Assembly (NCBI RefSeq): GCF_002127325.2
Contig: NC_035449.2
Coordinates: forward strand, 84,240,026-84,304,025
From: Helianthus annuus
Lineage: Eukaryota > Streptophyta > Magnoliopsida > Asterales > Asteraceae
Direction of reading: 5' to 3'
Length of the DNA stretch: 64,000 bases
In this document: one piece after another, positions 1 through 10,302 of the stretch
Numbering within the stretch: the stretch's first letter is position 1
How the letters are laid out: every line of letters starts with the position of its first letter
Translations under genes and position numbers: made by a program
Notes under the pieces: model-generated
What the model saw: only the letters and a program-made list of their open reading frames with translations
Databases searched by the model: none
What the model was told of the DNA's origin: nothing

Positions 1-48
1 CACGAGACGATCCAACTGGTTAGCCCGGTGTTAACCAGTGTTTCGTCA
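1..48 (+). repeat. 3' tail of the 5' LTR of element A
   Basis: The sequence ends in CA immediately before a primer-site-like TTGGCACCCAC. The same layout, with similar wording (GGTGTTTCTTCA then TTGGCGCCCACT), occurs at the LTR end of element B near 30798. That shared layout supports the boundary. Confidence 0.55.
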
Positions 49-60
49 TTGGCACCCACA
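49..60 (+). other. Primer-binding-site-like sequence of element A
   Basis: TTGGCACCCACA directly follows the LTR tail. It matches the start of the element B primer site (TTGGCGCCCACT) with one internal change. The tRNA primer is not assigned. Confidence 0.5.
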
Positions 61-112
61 GCATCTTTTTGCAACCATTTTCATCTCTTTTCTCGTCAAA
101 AACACTCTCTGA

Positions 113-1932
113 ATGACTGAACAAAACCCTTCTCTTCACGTAGATGGAGAAAGCTCTTCATTTGTGCTGCCTACGGACACCGTTCACGTCCAAGGGCAGC
201 AAAGGAACGGGACTGTCAAAGAAGAACAAGTGAACAATGAAATACCTGATCTCTTTGGAAGTTCTTCCAGAGTTATCAACCAAGTCACACCTGGAGTTAT
301 CAACTAAACAACCCCTGGAGTCATCAACCAAACAACTTCAGGGGTCCAAACGCCAAACCATGGTGCAGGTCCTTCAGCACCATCGGCTCAGGCACAACTA
401 AACTTCTCAGCTATATTAAGGCTACCTGAAGGAGAAACTCTGGCCTCCTGGTACGCCAAACAAACAACATCTTTAAACATGGTCTATGCGCAATTAAGCG
501 CACAACAAGCACTGCTCCAGGCACAAGCTGCTCCATCCGCCTTTGTTACTCCACCTCAAAGGCCACTAAACACCCAAATTCCGCAACAAACACATGCGCA
601 CGGGCACGCAAGGAACCAACAACATGAGAAATCATCCACCATCAGGAGACAAAGCGTGCATGACACGCACGACACCTATGGTGAAACAGAAAGCAACTAT
701 GAGCAGTACACTTACCAAACAAAGAAACCTCCGTTGCACAGTCACTTAGGCCCGCGCAACATCAACAATGAATGGGAGAGTTACAATGAAGAAGATGACT
801 CAACTTATAAACAAGAAGAAATCTTTGTTTTCAACAGAATACCACTGAACCACGAAGCATATAGACCTCGCGCTCGCGCAGGATACAATCCAAACGCCGA
901 ACATAACTACACCTTAAGCTATCGTCCTGAAGGCATAGCTGAGAAATCGAAGTTCATCAGAGAAATTGCGATGACTCCAATAGACAAGACAAAATTGCAA
1001 CACAATGTGGGAAAGTATAATTGCCTCACAGATCCTGATGATCACCTTCAAGTCTTCACTGGCGCAGGAGTAGTAGGTGGTTGGTCATTGCCAACTTGGT
1101 GCCATTTATTTGTGCAAACCTTCGTCGGCGCAGCACACGCATGGTTTGACAGTTTATCAGAAGGAAGGATCAAGTCCTGGATGGATTTTCAGAACAAGTT
1201 TCTAGCACACTTCTCCCAATAGCGTAGACATATCAGAGACCCAGCGGATTGTCTAAATATCTGGAGAAAAGATCACGAAAGCATTGAAGACTTTATCACC
1301 AAGTACAACAAAGAATGTTTGGAAATAGGAGACGTTGATGAAAAAATGATGCGCGTACATTTCATGAGAGCTGTCAAGTGTGACGACTTAATCAAGAGAG
1401 TCAAGGGAAGAGATGGAGGCCCCAAAGACCGGGATACTTTCATCGAAGCAGCGAAAACCATTGCTAGAACAGATAAACAGCTGAGTGGCGATGACAGCCG
1501 TCAGTATAGTTATAGCCAGCAAGCTAACGACAGACGCAACAAGAAGGGGAAGGGTCAACCCTGGAAGGCATCTGTCTATAAGGAAAGAAGCCTGCCGGCT
1601 GAGGATGCACGCGCGACTGTCAACCAAATCAGCTATCGCAAAGAAGTTAAGAAAGAAACAGAGAAAAACAATGGACACCTCTCACAAAAACCCCTTCTGA
1701 AGTCTTGTCAACTGAAAACCATCAGTTCAAAGCTCCATTGTAGATGTGCAACAAAAGAGGGCAAGATCCGAACTTCTTTTGTGAATTTCACAAAGACACA
1801 GGCCATCTAATAGCTGACTGTTTTAGTCTAAGACATGCGATAGAACGAGCTCTGAAGGGCGGTAAGCTCACTCATTTGATCAAAGGGGGAAAAGAGCCGT
1901 CAGATCCAGAGAAGGGAAAAGGGTCCAGATAA
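113..1932 (+). pseudogene. Gag polyprotein of element A (broken)
   Basis: One frame runs from ATG 113 to 1810, interrupted by TAA at 305-307 and TAG at 1220-1222. Both look like CAA or CAG codons turned into stops, because the frame continues with gag-like sequence on either side. The retrotransposon gag core is clear near 1010-1220, with DPDDHLQVF, VGGWSLPTWCHLF, AHAWFDSL and IKSWMDFQNKFLAHF. It continues after the stop with RDPADCLNIW and DFITKYNKECLEIG. A frameshift before about 1744 leads into CEFHKDTGHLIADCFSL, a zinc-finger-like C-H-H-C segment typical of Tat-type gag. The product would be the capsid protein. It cannot be made intact. Confidence 0.8.
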
Positions 1933-1963
1933 CAAGAAACTTTGAAAGCTGGAAACACACATG

Positions 1964-2409
1964 ATTCAAGAGGGTCAAAGAAGACCCAGGAAAAATTACA
2001 ACAAGCGCGCCCAGGATGACTTCTGGCATGAGAGGCAAGTCGTGTTCCCGATAGTACGAGGTGGTCCAAGAGAAAGAAGACCCGTTGTCATTTCTAGTTT
2101 CTTCTGCCACTACCAGACATCATATACGAGCAATGTTTCAACCAACTGGACCAAGAAGATAATGTGCGCTTGGAGCCAGTGGACTACCCACTCATTGGTT
2201 TCTACAACAAAGCCGTTTTTCCTCTCGGTCAGATATCTTTCCTGGTGCTACTTTCTGATGGGAAGAATTCAAGGACTGAAGAAGTTATATTCATGGTCTT
2301 ACCGGCGAATTCACAGCATGATATTCTTTTGGGAAGAGAGTCCCAAGGAGACTTCAACATGATATGTTCAGGGCCACACTCAGCGGTGGGATTTCCGACA
2401 GAGACATGA
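1964..2409 (+). pseudogene. Aspartic protease region of element A (broken)
   Basis: The readable part (2164-2409) holds LEPVDYPLIGFYNKAVFPLGQ and SRTEEVIFMVLPANSQHDILLGRESQGDF-like sequence. It aligns by eye with the protease part of element B at 32700-32864. The upstream stretch containing the catalytic D-x-G motif is scrambled by frameshifts around 2100-2160. This was the gag-pol processing protease of the element. Confidence 0.65.
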
Positions 2410-2557
2410 GTTGCCATAATCTATGCAAGCAAAGAAGTGCTCGTAACTGATGAAGTGTGACCTTCAAAGTCAAGTAAGCCAACTCCGCGCGCGGTACCTG
2501 AGAAGTGGATTCTAAACAGAAAACATCCAAGAGCAAACAATCACTTTAGGTCCAGCA

Positions 2558-3348
2558 ATGTCAGAAATAACACGCGCATCGCTCAAGAAATTATTATTAA
2601 AAAATATGGATGTTTTCTCCTGGACACCAGCTGATATGGTCGGCGTTCCACGGCACATCGCAGAACACATATTGAATGTTGCTAAAAATGCAAAACATGT
2701 CGTACACACCAAGCGCCATTTAGGAGAAGTAAAACACGAAGCCATGCAAGAACAAATCACAGAGTTACTCAATGCTAGCATCATCAAGGAAGTACAATAC
2801 CAAACCTGGGTAGCCAGCCTAGTAATGGTGCCAAAAGGAAATGGTTGTTGGGGAATGTGTGTAGACTATAAGGATTGGAACAAAGCTTGCCCGAGAGACT
2901 GTTACTCTTTACCCAAGACTGATGAAAAGATCGATTCATTGGCATCTCTCTGGTGGAAATGCTTTCTCGATTGTTACAAGGGATACACCAAGTGCAGATG
3001 GCAATCCAGGACGAAGACAAGATGGCATTCCGCACGCCAACAAAGTTGTATTGTTACACGAAAATGCCCTTCGGGCTAAAGAATGCAGGAGCAACGTACC
3101 AAAGGCTAATGAATGAGACATTCAGCGACGCTATCGGGAAGTATATTGAAGTCTACATGGATGATTTGGTCATCATGAGCAAAGAAGAGGATCTGATGTT
3201 GGAAAACATTCAGAAGACATTCGACACATTACGAGGGGTAAACATCAAACTGAACCCAGCAAAATGCTCCTTTGGAATGGAAGAAGGAAAATTTCTAGGC
3301 TTCATCATTACGAAAGATGGGTTCAAGGTCAATTCCGAAAAGGTGTAA
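2558..3348 (+). pseudogene. Reverse transcriptase of element A (frameshifted, truncated)
   Basis: The first frame (2558-3079) contains WVASLVMVPKGNGCWGMCVDYKDWNKACPRD, the RT finger region. A shift near 2950-3000 moves to the 2953-3348 frame, with MAFRTPTKLYCYTKMPFGLKNAG and the catalytic motif VYMDDLVIMSK, then KCSFGMEEGKFLGFIIT. The active-site YMDD is intact, but the frame is broken and stops at 3346-3348 just after the palm domain. No RNase H or integrase follows. The enzyme would copy element RNA into DNA. Confidence 0.85.
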
Positions 3349-3540
3349 CTAGAACAAAATTCACACAAACAAATTAACAACTAAAACTTAGCACGTATGT
3401 CAGCAAAATTGTGATAATGAATCAACAAGCACGGAACCATAAGAACATATTGTTTACAACCACAAAGTCTGTACCAAATTGTTTAAGGATTACAAGGTCA
3501 ACAGACCCATATACGGCATGCAAGCCGGAGAATTAACACG

Positions 3541-5069
3541 ATCAGACCTGGTGACTTATGCCAGCGCCACCAGTCTCTGCATCTTGATCTTCAAGCGCCT
3601 TCTTGAGGGTTTCCATAGCAACGCCTTTCTTGGATAATTTCTCAACGGCCCTAACAATTCCAAATTCAAGAAATTCGTACTCCTTGCGCTTGGCAATATA
3701 CTTAGTTGTGCAATCAGCTTTGTGGAGTTTAAAGTGGTAATCTTTCTCGTTGGCCACAGTAGCTGCCCTACCCTCACCAAATCCATCCTTACGTCCGCTG
3801 TCATAGGCGGCCCCACACAATTCAAACATGTATTTAGCCAACTCATCCGATTTTCACTCTGCGGTCAGCAATCTGCAAAGGTCATGAGAAGAAATATACC
3901 ACATAAGAAGGAACATAGGGAAAATTAAAATGAAAAAGAAAAGTACCAAAGGAACGCCACGAGCAAGCACCCACTTGCAATCAGTACTGATCTCTTCAGT
4001 AAGGAACTCTAAAGCCTTGTTTTGAGTTGTTTTTTCTTCAAGAGCCTTTTCCAAGGCAACAATCCGCGATTCAGACTCAGCTTCCCTCTTTTGGTAGGCA
4101 GCAACCACACGTTCATGCTCATCACTCTCCTTGGTTTTCTCACCCTTCAACCTAACTATCTCATCACGTCAGCCTTCAGCTCTCGATTGGTCCTTTCACA
4201 TGCAGCTTCCCATTCTTTCTGGCAGCTGGCATTGAATTGTTTTTCCTTCGCTAGTTTCTCTTCATTATCTGCAACCCTCCACAATAAACCTTTCTTTTCA
4301 GCATTGAACGCCTCTCGCTCAGCAGCAAAATTCTTTTTCGCATCTTCAAACTCTAGCGTGTCCTCCCCCATTGCCTGCCACTCCCTCACAATCTCTTGGG
4401 TAGTGGAGAAATAGTTAACACCAGCATGAATGTGATCATCTAAGAGATCCATGCAACGACGGTTCTTTTGAAAAAGTCTCTCTGTTGGGGGAGCGACAAC
4501 TTGTAAAACTCACAACAGTTTGGGAGATTATCCATCCTCGAACCCTGGGTCAAACCCTAACGGGGAACGTGCGGAAGGTCATCACAGGCTAGGTTGTGGG
4601 TTGTCCAAGATCCACCTTCAACTCTATGAATATCTGGACCCTGTCGGCTACCGGAAGCACCACCACCTCCAGAAGTATGTACGCGTTTAGTGTATATCGT
4701 GCTTGGGGGTAGCCTCACTTGACTCCTAATCAGTTTTTGCACCCTCCACGTGCGTGCCACCCTGCTCAACCTCTACCCCAGCGATAACATTTTGAACCAC
4801 TTTCTTCGTTTTGTCACTCTAAACGCCATCTTCCTTACCCTTCCCTTTCGGGTCAGGGTTTGGAGGAGACAAATCAAGCAGTCTAGAAGGAGGAGACGTG
4901 GGTGGAGTAATCTTCGAAATATCAATCTTTGCCCTAGAATGGCCAGATTTGGAAGATGCTGCAGCAAAGTGCAAATAGTCATGCTAAATAGATAAAGAAG
5001 GTTAGAAGAAACTTAAAACGCATGCAACGAAAGAGATGATACAACATGGGGCAGAAGAAGCTTTGAATA
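3541..5069 (-). pseudogene. Antisense extra ORF of element A, C-terminal half
   Basis: This is the downstream half of the ORF that begins near 27560 on the minus strand; element C1 separates the halves. Read on minus, a possible acceptor near 4987 leads to GHSRAKIDISKITPPTS, then DLSPPNPDPKGKGKED. Long charged coiled-coil blocks follow at 4452-4156 (EDAKKNFAAEREAFNAEKK) and 4150-3854 (EHERVVAAYQKREAESESR). The last block, 3841-3542, ends HQV. A probable intron lies between 3945 and 3845. Several frame breaks are present. The family is often annotated in plants as putative gypsy-type transposase, but no catalytic function is visible here. It is better called an accessory ORF of unknown role. 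Confidence 0.65.
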
Positions 5070-5074
5070 GTTTC
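5070..5074. repeat. Target-site duplication of C1, left (GTTTC)
   Basis: GTTTC directly precedes the TG of the C1 LTR. The same five bases follow the terminal CA at 26007-26011. Joined, they restore the reading of the antisense ORF at this point. Confidence 0.9.
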
Positions 5075-6582
5075 TGGTGTGTGTAAGGTGTGTTATATTT
5101 TTATTGATATTTTAAGCCCATTTTACACATTAGTCAAGTTTTAAATTTATAAAACACGATATTCTACTAACACTAAACACACACATGGGCAAATGCACCC
5201 ATCGTGAGCGTAGAATAGCATTGGTAAGATACCGAGGTCGTCCAAGGACACAAGAGCTTTAGTACCGTTTTATCCTCAACGTCTAATCAAATCAAAATTT
5301 TTAGAAAAGGTTTTAAACATGAAAATTAAAAACTAAAAATGCTTAAAATAAAAATAAAAGAAAAACAGATAGACAAGATAAATCACTTGGATCCGACTCG
5401 CCTTTAACGTATCCTTTGATGATTTCCGCACTTTTACACCTTTTAAGAGATTATCTTATTTATAGTAGTAGGCCCCTCTTTGGAAGGCGACGTTTCCCTC
5501 AACCCAGTGGTTTGAGTCAGCAAGGATACAATCCCAAAGGGTTGGAATATTGGAAGATAATTAATTAAGTTATTAATACGTAAAGTGGTAGGCCCCTCTT
5601 TGAAGGTGACGTTACCCTCGGCTAAGTGGTTTGAGTCAGCAGGGATACAATCCCAAGTAGCCGGTTTAATGTATTAATAGTAGTTTACATATGAGGGGAT
5701 CAAGCCATTCACACCCCCGCCATCCAATACCAGTAGGTATTAAAGGAGGTCCTAGTAAGCTTGACCCAGGTCCTTGCAGGATCTATACACTGAATAAGGT
5801 AAGAACCTTACCAAACCATTCCCTTAACCCCTGACCAGGTAGCCAACATATCTCTATATAGACCGTAGAGATATGAATGGTGAAAATCTTTTACTTTGTA
5901 TAGACAGTAAAGTAATGCTAAGGCACCACAGACAAATGATAAAGATGTTTCACCTTCAATATAAGAAACTAGTTATTAAAGTCATTAATACAAAACAAAA
6001 TAAAAAGTGCGAAAAGATTAAAAATCAAAAGTAATACATTAAATGCTTGTCTTCACCAAGTGATGTAAGAGACTTAGCCAACCATGGCCTTTGATTGACA
6101 AGAACTTTTACGATCAATCTTGGATCCCGAGACTACTACACACACTCTAAGGTGGATGATGGATGATGGTGGTGGATGTGGGTATTGTAGTGGTGGTGGA
6201 GTGGTGACAAAGTGGGAGAGAGGTGGTTTGCCAAGGGATGCCTTTGAAGTGAGGCAAGCACCCCTATATATAGCCTGAATAGTAGCCCGGCCACGGCCCC
6301 GTGTCCGCTGGACATGCCCCCGTGACCAACTTCTTTCTCTTTCTTCATAAATTGCAATTGTCTGCATTAGGATCCACATGGCCCCGTGTTCGCTGGGCAC
6401 GGCCCCGTGTGCAGAAGCGTATCTGTACTATCAAGATTTGCAAGATTATGCGAATCTTAGCGTTGACCACGCCCCGTGATGAGCTGGGCACACCCCCATG
6501 GTGGGAATAGAAGCTTCTATAGCTTTGTCCATTTCTGCAGACATCTGACCACGCCCCCGTGTCCGCTGGGCATGGGCCGTGG
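5075..6582 (-). repeat. Left (3') LTR of C1, first segment
   Basis: Matches 24239-25745 throughout, including paired blocks beginning 'ggcccctctttgaagg' and the GC-rich modules at about 6290-6582. On minus, the TATA box is TATATATAGGGG near 6262-6273 and the GC-rich modules lie just upstream of it. The segment stops at the C2 insertion. Confidence 0.85.
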
Positions 6583-8275
6583 TGATGTGTGTAAAATGCA
6601 ACATATAAATCACATCAATTAAGGCATAAAACTAACCCTTTTTAAGTACTAATGTTGGAAAAAGAGTGTTTTTGTCTTTCTTTTGTATTTTCAGGATGAA
6701 ATGAGCTCAAATTCACAAAAGAAGCAAAAAGACAACTAATTCTAGCATAAATACAAGAAAAGGAATAAAAGTAGACTGCCCGGACCCTCAACGGCATCCT
6801 CCAAGGAAAAGAAGAGAAAGCAGAAGACTGAACACGCCCCGTGTCCAGCGGACACGGGGCCGTGCCCAAGAAGCAGCATAAAAGGCAAACCTATAGAAGC
6901 TTCTATTGCCCACCACGGGGCTGTGTCCAGCGGGAACGGGGGCGTGGTGAAAGTACAGCAGGCGCATTAATTGTAATTGCGAATTACAATTAATGAGGAG
7001 AGAGAGTGTCAGACGGGCACGGGGGCGTGTCCAGCGGACACGGGGCCGTGCCCAGCCTTCTGTTCAGCCTATAAATAGGAGTGCTTGGTTTCATTCCATC
7101 TCATCCCTTGGCACACCACCTCTCTCACACTTCATCCACCACCCACCACCACCATAACACCATCATCCACCACCATCATCCATTGTCCATCATAGAGTGT
7201 GTGAGTCGTCTCGGGATCCAAGATTGATCGTAAGAGTTCTTGACAATCAAGGCCATGTTTGCCTAAGTCTCTTACATCACTTGGTGAAGATAAGTGTTTA
7301 GTATAATACTTTTTATTTTTAATCTTTTGCACTTTTTATTTGGTTTTGTATTAATGACTTTAATAACTAGTTACTTATGTTGATGGTGATCTTTCCTTAT
7401 CGTTTGTCCGTGGTGTCTTGGCGTTATTTTACTGTCTATATAAAATAAAAGATTTTCACCATTCATATCTCCACGGTCTATATGGAGGTATGTTGGCTAC
7501 CTGGTCGGGGGTTAAGGGAACGGTTTGGTGAGGGTCTTGCCCTTGTTCAGCGTTTAGAGGTCCTGCTTGGGACCTGGGTCAAATTTAGTAGGATCTCCTT
7601 CAATGCTCATAGGTATTGGATGGCGGGGATCCAAACTCTTTGACCCCCTCATAAGTTAACTACTATTAATACTATAACCCGGCTATTTAGGACTGTATCC
7701 CTGCTGACTCAGACTACTTAGCCGAGGGTAACGTCACCGCCAAAAGCGGGGCCTACCACAATTTGCATTAATAACTTAATTCATTATCTTTCAATAATCC
7801 GACCCTTTAGGATTGTATCCCTGCTGACTCAAACTACTGGGTTGAGGGTAACGTCGCCTTCAAAAGAGGGGCCTACTGCAATAACTAAGATAATCTCTTA
7901 AACAAGTGCAAAAGTGCGAAAATAATCAAAGGTTATACTAATACATGTGTCGGATCCAAGTGATTCATCTTGTCTATCTGTTTTTATTTTATTTTATTTT
8001 CAGCATTTAGTTAGTTTTATTTTCTTAATTTAAAAAACATTTTTCTAACTTTTTGATTTGATTACACGTTGAGGATAAACCGGTACTAAAAGCTCTTGTG
8101 TCCTTGGACGACCTCGGTATCTTACCAACACTATACTACGTCCACGATGGGTGCACTTGCCCATATGTGTGTTTAGTGTTAGTAAATATCGTGTTTTTAT
8201 AAATTTAAAACTTGGCTAAAAGTGTAAAAAGGGCTTAAATATACATCTAAAATATATCGCACTACACACGCATCA
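6583..8275 (+). repeat. 5' LTR of C2
   Basis: Begins TGATGTGTGTAAAATGC and ends CACACGCATCA. U3 contains three GC-rich paired modules (about 6833-6866, 6911-6953 and 7014-7053). A TATA box follows at 7070-7077, then a CACCAC/CATCAT-rich leader near 7130-7185. The 3' LTR starts and ends identically. Confidence 0.9.
7070..7077 (+). promoter_or_regulatory. TATA box of the C2 5' LTR
   Basis: TATAAATA in the context CAGCCTATAAATAGGAG. It lies 17 bp downstream of the last GC-rich module. The same box is at 12679-12686 in the 3' LTR and, inverted, at 25428-25435 in the C1 right LTR. Confidence 0.7.
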
Positions 8276-8281
8276 AGTTTT

Positions 8282-8298
8282 TGGCGTCGTTGCCGGGG
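8282..8298 (+). other. Primer binding site of C2 (tRNA-Asp type)
   Basis: TGGCGTCGTTGCCGGGG, six bases after the LTR. It is complementary to the 3' end of plant tRNA-Asp except for one base (T for C at position 6). This primer is known from Athila-group elements. Confidence 0.7.
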
Positions 8299-8585
8299 AC
8301 ACAAGGATTTTAAGAAAGTTAGGAATCAACGGCCTAATCATATTTTTATTTTTCTTTTTAATTTTTAGGATTTTTCTTAGTTTTTCAGCTTCTGCAGAGC
8401 TCAGCACGGGGCCGTGCCTGCTGAACACGCCCCCGTGCTCAATCATTGGAACTGGCAATCCTGTTTTAAGTCAGACAGTAAGCTGAACACGAGGCCGTGT
8501 CCACTCAACACGCCCCCGTGCCCAAGATTCTCTTACTGAAAACAGAACCGTTAGATCCCGGCGGTTGGTAATTTCTGACACAAAC
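8299..8585 (+). other. C2 leader with two GC-rich modules
   Basis: Untranslated leader between the primer site and ORF1. It carries GC-rich paired modules at about 8404-8440 and 8484-8522. No ORF is supported here. Confidence 0.6.
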
Positions 8586-9476
8586 ATGAGTGATAGTAAT
8601 TCTTTTTACTTTCGGCACTCTTATGGTGTGTGGTGTCGATTATGTGGAGGCGAACATGAGGAATTAAAATGTTACTTTCTAAATTATAGGCCCCACTATA
8701 TAGACCCACCGATTCCTTGTAACCTTAAGAGGGGCGAAAGTAAAAATAAGCACTATCTCTCCCTCGAATGCGCCCAGCCAGATATTCTAGGGGAAATGCT
8801 CCTTAACGAGTTATTTCAGCTAGAAGAACTAATTCTCAATTGGTCAAAAGAACTTAGGAAGGATTTTATTGATCCGCCCCAAGATGATGACCATGAGGAA
8901 ACGTTGGAACCGCATTCCGACAACCTCGTTGCTCCCGAAAATACCTTCATACCTAGAAAAGACTTGGAAGATAGTCGTCCCTGTGCCGATTGTGCCGTGA
9001 AGGACTCCCCATCGACTTCGTTCGATGCATACATAGACCTGAGCGATTCGGCATACACCTTCTTTAACGAGAGCCCGGAAAAGGGTTGGACTTGTCCACC
9101 TAGAATGAAAATAGGAATTACCCTCACCGATAACCTCTTGCGTTCTCGCCTTAGTATAGGACAATTAAGGTATCTTAGGCACTTTGGGGTTGTTCCAACA
9201 AATCAAGAACCACCTGATATAAATAAGCTCCTTAGGAGCAACAAACTCCATAAAACAGCCTCCCGACACGGGGCCGTGTCCGGCCAACACGCCCCCGTGT
9301 TCATCAAAAGATTCCCTTCTGATCAGAACGTCAGAATACGGACAAACTGTGTCAGAATTCCATCTGCACACGGGGCCGTGTCCAGCGAACACGGGGCCGT
9401 GTCCAGAAAGCTGTCGTTTTCTATAAATGCAGCCAAGAATTCTGCACATTTGGACCAACTTGGGACAGAGATTTGA
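8586..9476 (+). CDS. C2 ORF1: family-specific protein with a zinc-knuckle-like N-terminus
   Basis: 296 codons from ATG 8586; an upstream TTG at 8565 would add seven residues but is not preferred. Residues 17-29 read CRLCGGEHEELKC, a C-x2-C-x3-H-x4-C knuckle one residue shorter than the usual retroviral spacing. The middle is acidic (PPQDDDHEETLEPHSD). A conserved block TLTDNLLRSRLSIGQLRYLRHFG is also present in the C1 copy. Two GC-rich nucleotide modules lie inside the frame and are translated as HGAVS repeats, about residues 227-240 and 260-273. A gag-like nucleic-acid binding role is a guess from the knuckle. No known domain covers the rest. Confidence 0.6.
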   Translation: MSDSNSFYFRHSYGVWCRLCGGEHEELKCYFLNYRPHYIDPPIPCNLKRGESKNKHYLSLECAQPDILGEMLLNELFQLEELILNWSKELRKDFIDPPQDDDHEETLEPHSDNLVAPENTFIPRKDLEDSRPCADCAVKDSPSTSFDAYIDLSDSAYTFFNESPEKGWTCPPRMKIGITLTDNLLRSRLSIGQLRYLRHFGVVPTNQEPPDINKLLRSNKLHKTASRHGAVSGQHAPVFIKRFPSDQNVRIRTNCVRIPSAHGAVSSEHGAVSRKLSFSINAAKNSAHLDQLGTEI

Positions 9477-9858
9477 AGGAATCTTCTCTCAAACAATCCT
9501 AGGTAAGTCTAAAAGAAGGTTCCAACAACCCATCTTGTCCTTTCCTCTTCTAGACATTTCCTTCTTTTTTCATCTTTCTCCAAGAACTACCATCAAAAGT
9601 TTGAATCCTTCAACCTTTATGGTAGAAAACAATGAGTTTTGTTCATGGAATCTTGGTAAAAACATGTTGTGTAACATTGTTTAATGTTATTTATGACCAA
9701 AAAGCCTATATAAATTCAGAAAATAACTTAAAAGCCCGAGATTCCTTGCTTCAAAAATTCTGCAGAAAGATGAACACGGGGCCGTGCTCAATGAGCACGG
9801 GGCCGTGTCCAGAAACTGTTTCATCAAATAAACTGCTTTTTGGTTTATTTTTCGTAAA
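9477..9858 (+). other. C2 inter-ORF region
   Basis: 382 bp between ORF1 and ORF2. It has a splice-donor-like CCTAGGTAAGT near 9497-9507, a pyrimidine-rich stretch at 9520-9580 and one GC-rich module at about 9772-9812. It could be an intron or a second leader. Neither can be decided from sequence. Confidence 0.4.
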
Positions 9859-10302
9859 ATGGCGAGTGAAAACAGCGAAACATCATCCGTTCATTCCTCA
9901 AACAGCCGAAGGGGAAGAAGGCCCTCCGTTGAAGCTACGCTTGTGCACTATGTAATAGCATTGAGGGAAGCTCTCGACGAAATGACGTCAGTAGAGGAGG
10001 TCCTAATTGACTGTATTAACGATCTTACGATGGGACTCGAAAGTAGCTTTCAAGAAATTAACCTTTTGCACCAAAGGTTAAACATTCTTGTAGCACCTCC
10101 AATGGAACCACTCCTTCCACAACAGGACTGGAACTTGGCACTCGGGGTTAACAACCCTACCGGGTGGGAAGACTTTCCCGCGGAACCTCCCATGGAACAC
10201 CCACAAGAAATTCCAGCGGAAGTCGAGACTCCTCAAACTAATGCAAATGAGCCCTCTTTTCTCCTTCCAAGGGAGGTGGAGGAGTGGCTCGCCGACATAT
10301 GA
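9859..10302 (+). CDS. C2 ORF2: short family-specific acidic protein
   Basis: 147 codons from a clear ATG (AAAATGGCGAGTG). The N-terminus is rich in Ser and Arg (SSVHSSNSRRGRRPS). A predicted helical centre follows (ALREALDEMTSVEEVLIDC, then SSFQEINLLHQRLNIL), and then a Pro/Glu-rich tail ending LPREVEEWLADI. The C1 element carries a homologue that is open except for a solo LTR inserted in it, so the protein has been conserved between copies. I do not recognise a domain. It may be a relic of a gag segment or a coiled-coil partner of ORF1. Confidence 0.55.
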   Translation: MASENSETSSVHSSNSRRGRRPSVEATLVHYVIALREALDEMTSVEEVLIDCINDLTMGLESSFQEINLLHQRLNILVAPPMEPLLPQQDWNLALGVNNPTGWEDFPAEPPMEHPQEIPAEVETPQTNANEPSFLLPREVEEWLADI

